Below, one piece after another: positions 17,166 to 26,237 of a stretch of 64,000 bases of DNA (positions within the stretch are counted from its first letter, which is position 1; every line of letters starts with the position of its first letter). Below the pieces are notes generated by a model. The model had not been told where the DNA came from. It saw only the letters and a list, made by a program, of their open reading frames with translations, and did no database searches. The position numbers and the translations under genes are program-made. The DNA lies in contig WXFH01000017.1 in NCBI GenBank assembly GCA_009881125.1, positions 9,028 to 73,027 of the forward strand, read 5' to 3'. Source of the DNA: Acidaminobacter sp. Its GTDB lineage: Bacteria > Bacillota_A > Clostridia > Peptostreptococcales > Acidaminobacteraceae.

Positions 17166-17615
17166 TTGAAATATTCAAGACATGCTAAAATTCTGGAATT
17201 GATCGAAAACAACGAAATTGAAACCCAGGAGGATCTCGCCAACAGTCTGAGACAGTCCGGCTTCAATGTCACTCAGGCTACGGTATCCAGGGACATCAAG
17301 GAGCTGCGGCTGATCAAAGTGCTCACCCGCGAGGGCAAGTACAAGTACGCTACTATCAAGCAGCAGGAGAGCGTCGTGACAGATCGTTTTATGAAGCTGT
17401 TCAAGGATTCTGTCCTCTCTATTGATCATGCCGGCAATATGATCATCATCAAAACACTGATAGGCGCTGCCAATGCAGCTGCCGCTGCCATTGACGCTGT
17501 GGATCTCAAAGAGGTCGCCGGCACCATAGCCGGGGATGACACTATTTTCCTCGTCATCAGAGATGGCTTTGAAATGGACGAAGCCCTGGAAGTTTTTAGA
17601 AATATGACAAAGTAG
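17166..17615 (+). CDS. argR: Arginine repressor ArgR/AhrC
   Basis: This 149-residue regulator uses a TTG start at 17166 with AGGGGGG upstream. The N-terminal winged helix (YSRHAKILELIENNEI, QATVSRDIKELRLIKV) is followed by the hexamerisation and arginine-binding domain (VLSIDHAGNMIIIKTLIGAA, EVAGTIAGDDTIFLVIR) with the GDDT effector motif. It represses arginine synthesis and activates catabolism in its relatives. It is immediately upstream of recN. The gap before it (16898-17165) shows only a small TCACCGG/CCGGTGA hairpin near 17053. Confidence 0.93.
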   Translation: MKYSRHAKILELIENNEIETQEDLANSLRQSGFNVTQATVSRDIKELRLIKVLTREGKYKYATIKQQESVVTDRFMKLFKDSVLSIDHAGNMIIIKTLIGAANAAAAAIDAVDLKEVAGTIAGDDTIFLVIRDGFEMDEALEVFRNMTK

Positions 17616-17625
17616 AGGTTTTCAG

Positions 17626-19290
17626 ATGCTGAAACAGCTCTATCTGGAAAATTTTTTGATCATAGAACAAGCCTCCGTCAACTTTGGCGAAGGCTTAAAT
17701 GTCATTACGGGCGAAACCGGCTCCGGCAAATCCATGATTTTTGAAGCGATTGGACTTTTGCTTGGCGGCAAAGGCGGACGTGACTTTCTCAGAACCGGAG
17801 CTGACAAACTCCTTCTGGAAGGTGTGTTTGAGGTGCGCTCTGAGGGCTTTGCTGAACAAATCAAGTCCCTGGGTTACAGCCTTGAGGAAGGGGATCTCTT
17901 TCTTTCCAGAGAAATCACTGATTCCGGAAAGTCGGTCTACAGACTTGGCGCGCGCATGGTGCCCGCTGCTGTAGTCAGAGAGCTGGCGGCTGGTCTGGTG
18001 GATATTTCCGGCCAGCACGAACATCAGATGCTGCTCACGCCTTCTAACTATCTGGGACTCATTGATGAATTTGGTCACAAAGAGCTGAGTACACCTTTGA
18101 ACGAGGTGGCTTCCGCTGCCAAAGCGGTGTTTGCCCTCGAGGAAAGCCTTGAAAAGTTTGCCATGGATCCTGCTGAAGTGGCCCGGCGCATGGATTTTCT
18201 CCAGTTTCAGCTGGATGAACTGGATGACGCTGCTTTGAAAGACGGCGAAGAAGAAACCCTTGAAGAGACTTACAGCGCACTTAAGCATTTTGAACGCATT
18301 GCAGCCTTGGTTTCCCAGATTGAGGCAGATGCTCTATCTGAAGACGGTTATTTAAGCCAGATCTCAAAGACGCGCCGTCAGCTTTCTGAACTTTCCCAGC
18401 TTCAGCACCGCTGGGGCACTTTGGCGGATCAGCTGGAGGAAGGGTATCTGACTTTGGAAAGTGCCATTCATGACCTTGTAGGCAGCTTTGATGCCTCAGA
18501 TCAGCCAGATGAACACGAAATCGCGAAAATTGAAGCGCGAATGGCGTTGATCTTCGATTTGAGACGTAAATACGGCGGAACGATTCCGGATATTCTGGCA
18601 CATTATAAGTCTATGAAAAAAGAGCTTGAGTCCCTGGCAAGCTATACAGAAGAAAAAGAAGAGATCAGCGGACGACTTGACAAGGCGCTGGCAGCCTATC
18701 ATCGGCAGGACAAAGTACTTTCAGAGGCCCGTCAGGAGGTTGCCAACCGTTTCGCCGCAGTTCTCCATAAAGAACTCTCCAGTCTGGGCTTTGAAGGCCT
18801 TAAGCAGGCGCTCACTGTGGTTGAAGGGACTTCTGTAAGGCTTGAGGGCAGTGCTCACATCCAGTGGCTGATCTCCACCAATCCGGGGGAGCCTATGAAG
18901 GAGCTCAGGAAAATTGTTTCCGGCGGCGAGTTGTCCCGCATCATGCTGGCGGTGAAGCTCATCAACCGCCGCGCCCGCTATGCCAGCACTCAGATATTTG
19001 ACGAAATCGATTCCGGCATCAGCGGCAGAACGGCGTCCCGTGTGGCTGAAAAGTTGGTTCAGATCGCGGATGACAACCAGGTGATTCTGGTGACCCATTT
19101 GCCTCAAATTGCCTCTAAGGGCAGCTGTCATCTTGTTATAGAAAAAAGAGTCGATCAGGATCGTACTTATACAGAAGTTCTGAGCGCCTCTGGCGATCGC
19201 CGCGTGGAAGAGATCGCGCGCATGATTGGCGGCGGCGAAATCAACGAGACCGCACTTGAACACGCAAGATCCTTGCTTACTGAACCTTAA
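17626..19290 (+). CDS. recN: DNA repair ATPase RecN
   Basis: This 554-residue SMC-like protein has an N-terminal ATPase lobe with Walker A GETGSGKS (29-36), a long coiled-coil middle and a C-terminal lobe with signature VSGGELSRIMLAVK, Walker B IFDEIDSGISG and the histidine switch LVTHLPQIAS. It acts on double-strand breaks. It begins ten bases after argR and precedes spo0A directly; spoIVB, usually between recN and spo0A in spore formers, is not here. Confidence 0.95.
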   Translation: MLKQLYLENFLIIEQASVNFGEGLNVITGETGSGKSMIFEAIGLLLGGKGGRDFLRTGADKLLLEGVFEVRSEGFAEQIKSLGYSLEEGDLFLSREITDSGKSVYRLGARMVPAAVVRELAAGLVDISGQHEHQMLLTPSNYLGLIDEFGHKELSTPLNEVASAAKAVFALEESLEKFAMDPAEVARRMDFLQFQLDELDDAALKDGEEETLEETYSALKHFERIAALVSQIEADALSEDGYLSQISKTRRQLSELSQLQHRWGTLADQLEEGYLTLESAIHDLVGSFDASDQPDEHEIAKIEARMALIFDLRRKYGGTIPDILAHYKSMKKELESLASYTEEKEEISGRLDKALAAYHRQDKVLSEARQEVANRFAAVLHKELSSLGFEGLKQALTVVEGTSVRLEGSAHIQWLISTNPGEPMKELRKIVSGGELSRIMLAVKLINRRARYASTQIFDEIDSGISGRTASRVAEKLVQIADDNQVILVTHLPQIASKGSCHLVIEKRVDQDRTYTEVLSASGDRRVEEIARMIGGGEINETALEHARSLLTEP

Positions 19291-19307
19291 AAGGAGTCCT
19301 GGCGCGT

Positions 19308-20099
19308 ATGACAGAAAAAGTTAAAGTCCTCTTGGTAGACGACAATCAAAATTTCATAGAACTTCTGAAAGACAGGATTGAATTCAGCGATACTTTTGAG
19401 GTTATTGGTGAGGCCAATAATGGTGAGAAAGCGCTCGAACTGATGCTCTCCATGCGGCCTGATCTTGTCATTCTGGATATGATCATGCCTATGCTGGATG
19501 GCCTTGGGGTTCTGGAGCGGTTTAACCAGTCCGGGGTCAAAGATTATCACCCTAAAATCATCATTCTTTCTGCCATAGGTCAGGATTCACTGACCAGCCA
19601 GGCAATTGGTCTTGGTGCAAAATATTACATGGTCAAGCCTATTGATTTTGACCTTCTCATTGAACGTCTGGAGCAAATCATCCAGGAAGAGTCAAAGAAC
19701 CTCTCTGTCACACCATCGGCTTCGCCAGGAGATGATTTCGCAGTGCAGCGCGTCATCACCGAGGTTCTGCAAATGCTTGGGGTGCCGCCTCACATCAAAG
19801 GCTTTGTCTATCTCCGCGACGCGGTGGCCATGGTCTATGAGGACGAGAGCCATCTTATGAGAATTACGAAGACCTTGTATCCCGGCATTGCGAAGCGGCA
19901 CGATTCTACCTCTCAGAGAGTGGAGCGCTCGATCCGAAACGCGGTGGAGCTGACTTTCCAGCGTGGCTCCAAAGAGCTGTTCGCCAATTTCTTCAATTTG
20001 AATATGCCACTCAGCGAGGGCAGGATCACCAATGGCGAATTTATTGCCTATATTGCCCACCATGTTCGAAATGAGGTCAATCACGAGGCCAGCAGTTAA
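19308..20099 (+). CDS. spo0A: Sporulation transcription factor Spo0A
   Basis: This 263-residue protein has an N-terminal receiver domain with acidic pocket DD (11-12), phosphoacceptor D57 (VILDMIMP) and KPID lysine. The linker is about 125-145. The C-terminal Spo0A DNA-binding domain has VPPHIKGFVYLRDAVAMV, ITKTLYPGIAKRHDSTSQRV, ERSIRNAVELTFQRG and GRITNGEFIAYIA, somewhat diverged from Bacillus (TSQRV in place of TPSRV). The linker contains an ACCATCGGC copy (19712-19720) that reads Thr-Pro-Ser-Ala. Its presence supports spore-forming ancestry. Confidence 0.94.
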   Translation: MTEKVKVLLVDDNQNFIELLKDRIEFSDTFEVIGEANNGEKALELMLSMRPDLVILDMIMPMLDGLGVLERFNQSGVKDYHPKIIILSAIGQDSLTSQAIGLGAKYYMVKPIDFDLLIERLEQIIQEESKNLSVTPSASPGDDFAVQRVITEVLQMLGVPPHIKGFVYLRDAVAMVYEDESHLMRITKTLYPGIAKRHDSTSQRVERSIRNAVELTFQRGSKELFANFFNLNMPLSEGRITNGEFIAYIAHHVRNEVNHEASS

Positions 20100-20437
20100 A
20101 GGGCGTACGGTAGTTCACTGTGATCAAATATCCGGGGAAAAAGCGCCTGGGCTATTGAACTCGACGGTTTTGAGGGCTATACTGGTATAGTACGCTAAAA
20201 CGTTTCATAAAGGTTTGTTTAGTTTCTTAACTTTAGGTTTTGTGCAGCACATAGACAGGTTCTGAAAAGGAACCAAGGCATCAACCCCTTCAAACATCCG
20301 GAAATTGAAGTATTATGATCCCGTCATTTGCATCTGGGCAGCTTTAGGTTGCCCAACACAGCAAAAAATTTTATGTCATACACACTATGTCGCTTTATCC
20401 AATTCGTCGCCGTCAGCGACAGGTCTGAGGGGTAGCT
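20100..20437. other. 338-base intergenic region, no gene seen
   Basis: Between spo0A and xerD there is no open frame worth calling. Minor hairpins are visible (GGGCA/TGCCC near 20336-20354 and GTCGCT/AGCGAC near 20390-20420). A promoter for xerD probably lies here, but no hexamer pair stands out. Confidence 0.5.
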
Positions 20438-21325
20438 ATGAAAAAATATGTTCAGCACTTTATCCATCATATTGAAAACGAACGGCAACTTTCCCGCAAT
20501 ACTCTGGAAGCCTACACCCGTGACCTTAGGGACATGGTGGACTATCTTGAGACCAAAGGCGTAAGTGAAATCTCCGAGGTCAGAACCCACGACATGCAGA
20601 CCTTCATTCAGCATCTGGATCAGATGGGCAAGTCCGCTGCAACACAGTCACGTGTTTTGGCGACGCTGCGCACCTTTTTTGACTATCTACAAGATCAGAA
20701 GATTGTGGAGCACAATCAGGCAAAAAAGCTGAAGCGTCCCAAATTTGAGAAGAAGCTCCCGGAAATTATGACGGTAGATGAGGTTGAACGGCTGCTGGCA
20801 GAACCGTCGGATCATTCTCCAATTGGCCTCAGAGACAAAGCCATGCTTGAAGTCTTGTATTCGACCGGCCTCAGGGTGTCTGAGCTCGTGTCCCTGAATA
20901 TTGAGGACATCAATCTCAGCCTGGGTTACATACGCTGCAGCACCGGAAATTCAGTACGGGTGGTCCCTATTGGGAAATCCTCCATTGAAGCCCTTGAGCA
21001 TTATTTGAAAGTCGGCCGCGAGAAAATCTGTCGCCGGGGTGTAATTTGTGATGAATCCGCTTTCGTCAACAACGCCGGACAGCGTCTGACGCGTCAAGGC
21101 TTTTGGAAGCTGATCAAGAAGTACACAGAGCAGGCGGGCATCAAAAAGACCATCACGCCGCATACGCTGAGACACTCGTTCGCTGTCCACATGATCGAAA
21201 GCGGTGTGGAGCTCAAGGCGGTCAAGGAGATGCTGGGCCATTCGGATCTGACGACGACGCACCTGTATACCGCCGTCAAGCAGGATATGGCGAACACCGC
21301 GAGGAAGAATGCGAGGAAGTCGTAG
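20438..21325 (+). CDS. xerD: XerD-like tyrosine recombinase, lacks the usual catalytic lysine
   Basis: This 295-residue protein has a SAM-like N-terminal domain (residues 1-90) and a catalytic domain with R146 (TGLRVSELVSL), H242 and R245 (HTLRHSFAVH), H268 (LGHSD) and nucleophile Y277 (THLYT). The beta-hairpin that normally reads GKGNKER reads STGNSVR (168-174), so the conserved lysine is a threonine. Position between spo0A and deoB matches ripX/xerD of Bacillus, pointing to chromosome dimer resolution at dif. Whether the missing lysine reduces activity is unknown. Confidence 0.88.
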   Translation: MKKYVQHFIHHIENERQLSRNTLEAYTRDLRDMVDYLETKGVSEISEVRTHDMQTFIQHLDQMGKSAATQSRVLATLRTFFDYLQDQKIVEHNQAKKLKRPKFEKKLPEIMTVDEVERLLAEPSDHSPIGLRDKAMLEVLYSTGLRVSELVSLNIEDINLSLGYIRCSTGNSVRVVPIGKSSIEALEHYLKVGREKICRRGVICDESAFVNNAGQRLTRQGFWKLIKKYTEQAGIKKTITPHTLRHSFAVHMIESGVELKAVKEMLGHSDLTTTHLYTAVKQDMANTARKNARKS

Positions 21326-21389
21326 TCTTTGACTTTGGAATTAAGCATATGTAAAAATTAAGATTATGAGATCGAGATTGAGACTTAAG

Positions 21390-21416
21390 GCCCGCGCGGT
21401 GTGCGGGTCTTTTTTA
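21390..21416 (+). terminator. Rho-independent terminator after xerD
   Basis: GCCCGC and GCGGGT pair around GCGGTGT, followed by CTTTTTT. Short but GC-rich. Confidence 0.75.
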
Positions 21417-21458
21417 ATGGAAGAAGAAAAAGGGGTGGAGATAGGGGCTGCGTGGAAA

Positions 21459-21517
21459 GGTGTGTCTCCAGCCAGCGCTTGTCACCCCCATTCCCGCCAC
21501 CATCGGCATCATTTTTT
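21459..21517. repeat. Intergenic repeat fragment with ACCATCGGCA
   Basis: The stretch contains CCAGCCAGCGCTTGTCACCC, similar to GCTAGCGCCTGTCAACCC at about 3325, followed by ACCATCGGCA (21499-21508) and a T-run. It looks like a partial copy of the composite intergenic element found after gdhA. Confidence 0.5.
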
Positions 21518-21615
21518 TGCAGTTTCAAGTCTTCATTCGACGTTTTATGGGTATGATTAAAAGTGTCCAGTTAACACCAAATGGATTCAATCTCAAAATG
21601 AGGTGATTTGTTTAG

Positions 21616-22833
21616 ATGACTAATTCTGCGAAGACCAATAAGCCTGTCCCGCCGGGACCCATTAAGCGGGTGATTCTTTTCGTCCTGGACAGCGTTGGCA
21701 TAGGCGAGCTGCCGGACGCAGCTGAGTTTGGCGACAGCGGGGCGAATACCCTGAGAAGTATTCTGAGCTCAGGGTCGACCGTGAATCTGCCTAATCTGGT
21801 ACAGCTGGGTCTGGGGCACATTGAGGGCATTGATTATGTTCCCAGGACGGAAGCGCCGCGCGGTGCATATGGCCGCATGAGCGAGATTTCGAACGGCAAG
21901 GATACCACAACCGGCCATTGGGAAATTACGGGCTTAAAGATTTCAGAGCCCTTCCAGACTTATCCCGATGGTTTCCCGCCCCACATCATCGACGCCTTCG
22001 AAAGTCAGACCGGACGTAAAGCACTGTGCAACAAGCCGGCTTCCGGCACCGAGGTCATAGAAACCTATGGCAAGGAGCACATGGAAACCGGCAATCCCAT
22101 AGTCTACACCTCCGCGGACAGCGTCTTTCAGATCGCCGCTCACGAGGAAGTCGTGGGACTGGACGAGCTCTACCGCATGTGCGACATTGCCAGAGAAATT
22201 TTGAGGGGCAAGGATCAGGTGGCGCGGGTTATCGCGCGGCCATTTATTGGGACGCCCGGCGCCTTCACCAGAACCTCCAACCGCCGGGATTACTCCATAA
22301 ACCCTTTTGAACCTACAGTACTGGACAAGGCCAAAGAGGCGGGTTATGACGTTCAGGCGGTGGGTAAAATCTACGACATTTTTAACGGCCAGGGCATCAC
22401 AGAGGAGGTTCACACCAAGGACAACATGGATGGGGTGGACAAGACGCTGGACTACTTGAAAACGGACTCGACCGGCATCCTCTTCACAAATCTGGTGGAT
22501 TTCGACGCAAAGTTTGGCCACCGAAGAGATGCTGAGGGTTACCGACTGGCTCTGGAGGCTTTTGATCAACGACTTCCTGAACTCATGAACACCATGAGGT
22601 CGGACGATCTCTTAATCCTGATTGCCGACCACGGCAATGATCCGGGCTTCAAGGGTTCGGATCACACCAGGGAATATGTGCCGCTCCTTGTGGCGGGGCA
22701 TTATGTCAAAGAAGGGGTGTCCTTAGGGACACGCGAGACTTTTGCCGATATTGCGCAGACGACCGCTGAGCTTCTGGGTCTGACCCCCATGGATCACGGA
22801 CGCAGCTTTGCCGGGGAGATCTTTAGGGCGTAA
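21616..22833 (+). CDS. deoB: Phosphopentomutase
   Basis: This 405-residue alkaline-phosphatase-fold enzyme interconverts ribose/deoxyribose 1- and 5-phosphates. Metal and catalytic motifs are visible: LDSVGIGELPDA, GKDTTTGHWEI (phosphorylated threonine), LVDFDAKFGHRRD and ADHGNDPGFKGSDHTRE. It leads a nucleoside-salvage run with punA and pdp. The ATG at 21616 follows GAGGTGATTTG. A terminator-like ACCATCGGC plus T-run lies just after its stop. Confidence 0.96.
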   Translation: MTNSAKTNKPVPPGPIKRVILFVLDSVGIGELPDAAEFGDSGANTLRSILSSGSTVNLPNLVQLGLGHIEGIDYVPRTEAPRGAYGRMSEISNGKDTTTGHWEITGLKISEPFQTYPDGFPPHIIDAFESQTGRKALCNKPASGTEVIETYGKEHMETGNPIVYTSADSVFQIAAHEEVVGLDELYRMCDIAREILRGKDQVARVIARPFIGTPGAFTRTSNRRDYSINPFEPTVLDKAKEAGYDVQAVGKIYDIFNGQGITEEVHTKDNMDGVDKTLDYLKTDSTGILFTNLVDFDAKFGHRRDAEGYRLALEAFDQRLPELMNTMRSDDLLILIADHGNDPGFKGSDHTREYVPLLVAGHYVKEGVSLGTRETFADIAQTTAELLGLTPMDHGRSFAGEIFRA

Positions 22834-22854
22834 TGGGATGGGGGCTTTTGGGTG

Positions 22855-22877
22855 ACCATCGGCTAAAAAAAAGTTTT
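22855..22877 (+). other. Lone ACCATCGGC arm with A/T tail between deoB and punA
   Basis: GGTGACCATCGGCTAAAAAA (22852-22871) is identical in its core to the right arms of the GCCGATGGT hairpins, but no matching left arm is present. It is probably a decayed copy. Confidence 0.6.
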
Positions 22878-22903
22878 TGAACTTTTTATGAGGGGGATTT
22901 TTT

Positions 22904-23728
22904 GTGAAACTGACATACGACGTGATGACCGCTGCGGCGGAGGCGCTGAGGGGTAAGATCAGCAAGGCGCCGGAAGTGGGTCTGATTCTGGGCAGCGGAC
23001 TCGGGGGACTGGCGGACGAAATCTCGAACCCGGTCTACGTCCCTTATGACACCCTGGAGGGCTTCCCGGTTTCGACGGTGGAGGGCCACGCCGGGCGGTT
23101 CGTCATTGGGGAATTTGAAGGGCGCAGCGTCATTGCCATGCAGGGGCGGTTCCATTATTACGAGGGCTACGACATTGGGTCGGTGGCCATGCCGGTTTAC
23201 GTCATGAAGCTGCTGGGTGTGACGCACCTGCTGCTGACGAATGCGGCAGGCGGGGTCAACACCGGGTACGAGCCGGGGGACTTGATGCTGATTGAGGACC
23301 ATTTGAACCTGTCCGGCCACAATCCGCTGATTGGGCCAAATGATGAGCGGTTTGGGCCGAGGTTCCCGGATGCGTCAGAGGTCTATGACAGGGCCTTGAA
23401 TGCCGAGATCCGCGCCCTGGCAAAGTCCATGGGGATTCGCCTCCAGCGGGGGGTCTACGCCATGTCGCCGGGGCCGTCCTACGAGACGCCGGCAGAGGTG
23501 CGCATGGCCCGGATTATTGGCGCGGACGCGGTGGGCATGTCCACGGTGCCGGAGGCGCTCGTTGCCAATCACTGCGGTATAAAAACGGTAGGAATTTCCT
23601 GTATTACCAACATGGCTGCCGGCATTCTGGATCAGCCGCTGCATCACAGCGAGGTTGTCGAGACCGCGGAGCGTGTAAAATCAACGTTTACAGCATTGGT
23701 TAAGGCTGTGGTACCGATACTGAAGTAA
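22904..23728 (+). CDS. punA: Purine nucleoside phosphorylase
   Basis: This 274-residue trimeric-type PNP starts with GTG at 22904 after GAGGGGG. Motifs are GLILGSGLGGLADE (phosphate loop), VEGHAGRFVIG, MQGRFHYYEGY, LLTNAAGGVN, PGPSYETPAEVRM and GMSTVPEALVANH with CITNMAAGI. It cleaves inosine and guanosine with phosphate. It supplies ribose-1-phosphate for DeoB, and purine bases that the NCS2 permeases in this window might also import. Confidence 0.95.
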   Translation: MKLTYDVMTAAAEALRGKISKAPEVGLILGSGLGGLADEISNPVYVPYDTLEGFPVSTVEGHAGRFVIGEFEGRSVIAMQGRFHYYEGYDIGSVAMPVYVMKLLGVTHLLLTNAAGGVNTGYEPGDLMLIEDHLNLSGHNPLIGPNDERFGPRFPDASEVYDRALNAEIRALAKSMGIRLQRGVYAMSPGPSYETPAEVRMARIIGADAVGMSTVPEALVANHCGIKTVGISCITNMAAGILDQPLHHSEVVETAERVKSTFTALVKAVVPILK

Positions 23729-23747
23729 GTAGCAAGGAGGATTAACC

Positions 23748-25073
23748 ATGCGCATGTATGACATCATTCACAAAAAGCGCGACGGCGGGACGCTGACCAG
23801 GGAGGAAATCCGGTTTTTCGTCGAGGGCTACACCAATGGCCAAATTCCGGATTACCAGGTTTCGGCGCTTCTGATGGCCATATTCCTCAATAAAATGGAT
23901 CGCCGCGAAACGGTGGATCTCACCGAGGCCGTCATGCATTCCGGGGATACGGTGGACCTCTCCAGCATTGCCGGCATCAAGGTGGATAAGCATTCCACCG
24001 GCGGCGTAGGGGACAAGACCACGATCCTCCTTGGGCCGATGGTCGCGGCTTGCGGCGTACCGGTCGCCAAGATGTCCGGCAGGGGGCTCGGTCACACGGG
24101 GGGCACGCTGGACAAGCTGGAGTCCATCTCCGGCTTAATGGTCGAGGTGTCTTCAGATGACTTTATCCGACAGGTCAATGAGGTGGGGCTGGCAGTTATT
24201 GGCCAGTCGAAGAACATTGCGCCGGCGGATAAAAAGCTTTACGGACTGCGGGACGTCACCGCGACGGTTGACAACGTCAGCCTGATTGCGGCCAGTGTCA
24301 TGAGCAAGAAGCTGGCGGCGGGCAGTGACGCCATTGTCCTGGATGTCAAAGTGGGCAGCGGCGCCTTTGTGAAAACCGTGGACGGCGCTATTGAGCTGGG
24401 GCAGATTATGGTGGATATTGGCGATGGTATGGGCAGGGAAGTCATTGCAGTGGTCACCGGGATGGATCAGCCGCTGGGCTACGCGATTGGCAATGCCTTG
24501 GAAGTCAAGGAAGCCATTGCGACGCTGAGGGGAGAGGGGCCGCAGGATTTGCGTGAACTTTGCCTGAGACTTGGCGGCATGATGGTGTACCTGGGCGGTA
24601 AGGCCAAATCTCCGGAGGAAGGCTCAGAACTTGTCCTGGATGCCCTGCGCAGCGGTGCGGCTTACGAGAAGCTGAAGGCTTTTGTGGCTGCCCAGCACGG
24701 CGAGGTGTCACAGATTGACGCGCCGGAGACGCTTCCGGGGGCCCGGATCATTGAGCCGGTTCTGTCTGTGCGCGGGGGGCACATTGCCCATATACAATCT
24801 GATGAGGTCGGCATCAGCGCCACTATTTTAGGTGCGGGTCGCGAGACCCTGGACAGCGTTATTGACCACGGCGCCGGCATAGTGCTGGTCAAAAAGGTCG
24901 GGGACGCGGTGAAGCAGGGCGAGGTCCTGGCTTATCTCCACACCAACAGCGACGCGCGGCTGGAGGAGGCCAGGGAGAGACTTCTGGGGGCTTATCAGAT
25001 CCAGGAGGAGGACGTAACCGTACCGAAGCTGATTCACGCTGTGGTGAGCAAGGATGGGGTTGTGAGGTACTGA
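23748..25073 (+). CDS. pdp: Pyrimidine-nucleoside phosphorylase
   Basis: This 441-residue enzyme of the thymidine/pyrimidine phosphorylase family has MRMYDIIHKKRDGGTLTREE at the start, the phosphate-binding KHSTGGVGDKTT, PVAKMSGRGLGHTGGTLDK, and the C-terminal lipoyl-like swivel domain. It phosphorolyses uridine and thymidine. AAGGAGG precedes the ATG, 19 bases after punA, so deoB-punA-pdp act as one salvage unit. Confidence 0.95.
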   Translation: MRMYDIIHKKRDGGTLTREEIRFFVEGYTNGQIPDYQVSALLMAIFLNKMDRRETVDLTEAVMHSGDTVDLSSIAGIKVDKHSTGGVGDKTTILLGPMVAACGVPVAKMSGRGLGHTGGTLDKLESISGLMVEVSSDDFIRQVNEVGLAVIGQSKNIAPADKKLYGLRDVTATVDNVSLIAASVMSKKLAAGSDAIVLDVKVGSGAFVKTVDGAIELGQIMVDIGDGMGREVIAVVTGMDQPLGYAIGNALEVKEAIATLRGEGPQDLRELCLRLGGMMVYLGGKAKSPEEGSELVLDALRSGAAYEKLKAFVAAQHGEVSQIDAPETLPGARIIEPVLSVRGGHIAHIQSDEVGISATILGAGRETLDSVIDHGAGIVLVKKVGDAVKQGEVLAYLHTNSDARLEEARERLLGAYQIQEEDVTVPKLIHAVVSKDGVVRY

Positions 25074-25126
25074 GGCAGTGGGTAGTGAGGTAGTGGGGTA
25101 GTGAGGTAGTGAGGTAATAGGGTCAT
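25073..25126. repeat. Short tandem repeat GGTAGTGA
   Basis: About five imperfect copies of GGTAGTGA/GGTAGTGG follow the pdp stop (GGGTAGTGAGGTAGTGGGGT and onward). It is a simple-sequence run that could change length by slippage. No function is evident. Confidence 0.75.
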
Positions 25127-25219
25127 AAAGCAATAAGATAAAAGGTAAGGTTATCTAAGAAAAAGAAATAGTTGGAATTAATTTGTTTATAGATCATACA
25201 CCATAGGGAGGGTTCAACT

Positions 25220-25711
25220 TTGAAGGATCAGGAGCTTAAAATCATTCAAACGGCAATCATCAACGAGCTTGAAGGCTATGAGTTTTACAAAATGGCCCAC
25301 GAAAAAACCACAGATCCTGCTGTCAAAGAAGCTTTTTCGACTTTGGCAGAGGAAGAAAGAAAGCACATTGAGTGGCTGAAAGAGCTGTTTGAGAAGGTTA
25401 GAGACAGCGAAGAAGACGTCATCAAGCTTTCCATGATGGATAATCCGCCAAGTCCAAATATCTTTCAGTGGGAAAATCTCGACAGAACCAGCGCGAGCCT
25501 GGCCGTTTCCGTCTTTGGCATTGGCATCCAAATGGAGCGCATGTCTGTAGAATTTTATGAGAATGCTGCCAAGCGCTCTGAGATCACTGCGGCTCGCTCG
25601 CTGTTCGGCACTCTGGCCAAATGGGAGCAGGTCCACCTGGATATGTTCTCCAAGGAGTATGATAAACTCCAGAATACCTGGTGGGCGGATCAGGGGTTTG
25701 CGCCGTTTTAG
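25220..25711 (+). CDS. Rubrerythrin/ferritin-like diiron protein
   Basis: This 163-residue four-helix protein uses a TTG start at 25220 seven bases after GGGAGGG. It has two E-x-x-H type iron motifs (EEERKH in the first half, EQVH in the second) with partner glutamates in NELEGYEFY and MERMSVEFYE. There is no C-terminal rubredoxin domain, so it belongs to the erythrin-only/ferritin-like group. A peroxide- or oxygen-defence or iron role is likely in an anaerobe. It is monocistronic, ending at a strong terminator. Confidence 0.85.
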   Translation: MKDQELKIIQTAIINELEGYEFYKMAHEKTTDPAVKEAFSTLAEEERKHIEWLKELFEKVRDSEEDVIKLSMMDNPPSPNIFQWENLDRTSASLAVSVFGIGIQMERMSVEFYENAAKRSEITAARSLFGTLAKWEQVHLDMFSKEYDKLQNTWWADQGFAPF

Positions 25712-25741
25712 GGCTTGCTGAAAATTGAAGAGATAAAAAGG

Positions 25742-25796
25742 AAACGGACAGGGGCATCTCGGTTGCAGAATCGAGATATCTCCTGTCCGCTTTTTT
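25742..25796 (+). terminator. Strong Rho-independent terminator
   Basis: A long stem (ACGGACAGG with CCTGTCCG outside, ATCTCG with CGAGAT inside) is followed by CTTTTTT. It ends the diiron protein gene. Confidence 0.85.
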
Positions 25797-25934
25797 GTAA
25801 GTATAGGAGCGGACTTGTTTTGCTATGGAGGGGCAACGCCAGAGCAACTTACAACCAGTGCGTTTTTCACCCACCTCCATTAAACCTCCACACCATTTTG
25901 CTAAACTAAAAGGAGAATAAGGGAGGGATCGATC

Positions 25935-26153
25935 ATGATGATCATCTTTTGGGGTATAATTGGCTATGTTATTTATCTCGCGTTAAAAGGCAATGACACT
26001 TCAGGCAGACAGACTGTTTTTCAGACCGGCTTGTCGGGATTAGGCTACAACGATTCAAAATACAATGCCGAGGCGACGCTGAAGAACAGGTATGCTAAAG
26101 GCGACATTGACGAAGACACTTATTTGAGGATGCTGCGCAATTTGCGTGGTTGA
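25935..26153 (+). CDS. Small membrane-anchored SHOCT-domain protein
   Basis: This 72-residue protein has one N-terminal hydrophobic helix (MMIIFWGIIGYVIYLAL), a polar linker and a C-terminal SHOCT-like segment (AEATLKNRYAKGDIDEDTYL). GGGAGGGATC precedes the ATG. SHOCT segments often end short membrane proteins and may mediate oligomerisation. It is followed by its own terminator. Confidence 0.75.
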   Translation: MMIIFWGIIGYVIYLALKGNDTSGRQTVFQTGLSGLGYNDSKYNAEATLKNRYAKGDIDEDTYLRMLRNLRG

Positions 26154-26168
26154 GAAAATTGAAAAATT

Positions 26169-26207
26169 CAAGCAAAAAACCGCCTCTTTTTGGCGGTTTT
26201 TTGCTTG
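26169..26207. terminator. Perfect 16-bp terminator hairpin, A/T flanked
   Basis: CAAGCAAAAAACCGCC and GGCGGTTTTTTGCTTG pair perfectly around TCTTTTT. It ends the SHOCT gene. Confidence 0.9.
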
Positions 26208-26237
26208 TGTGCGTGGTGTTGGATGACTCACCAATAA

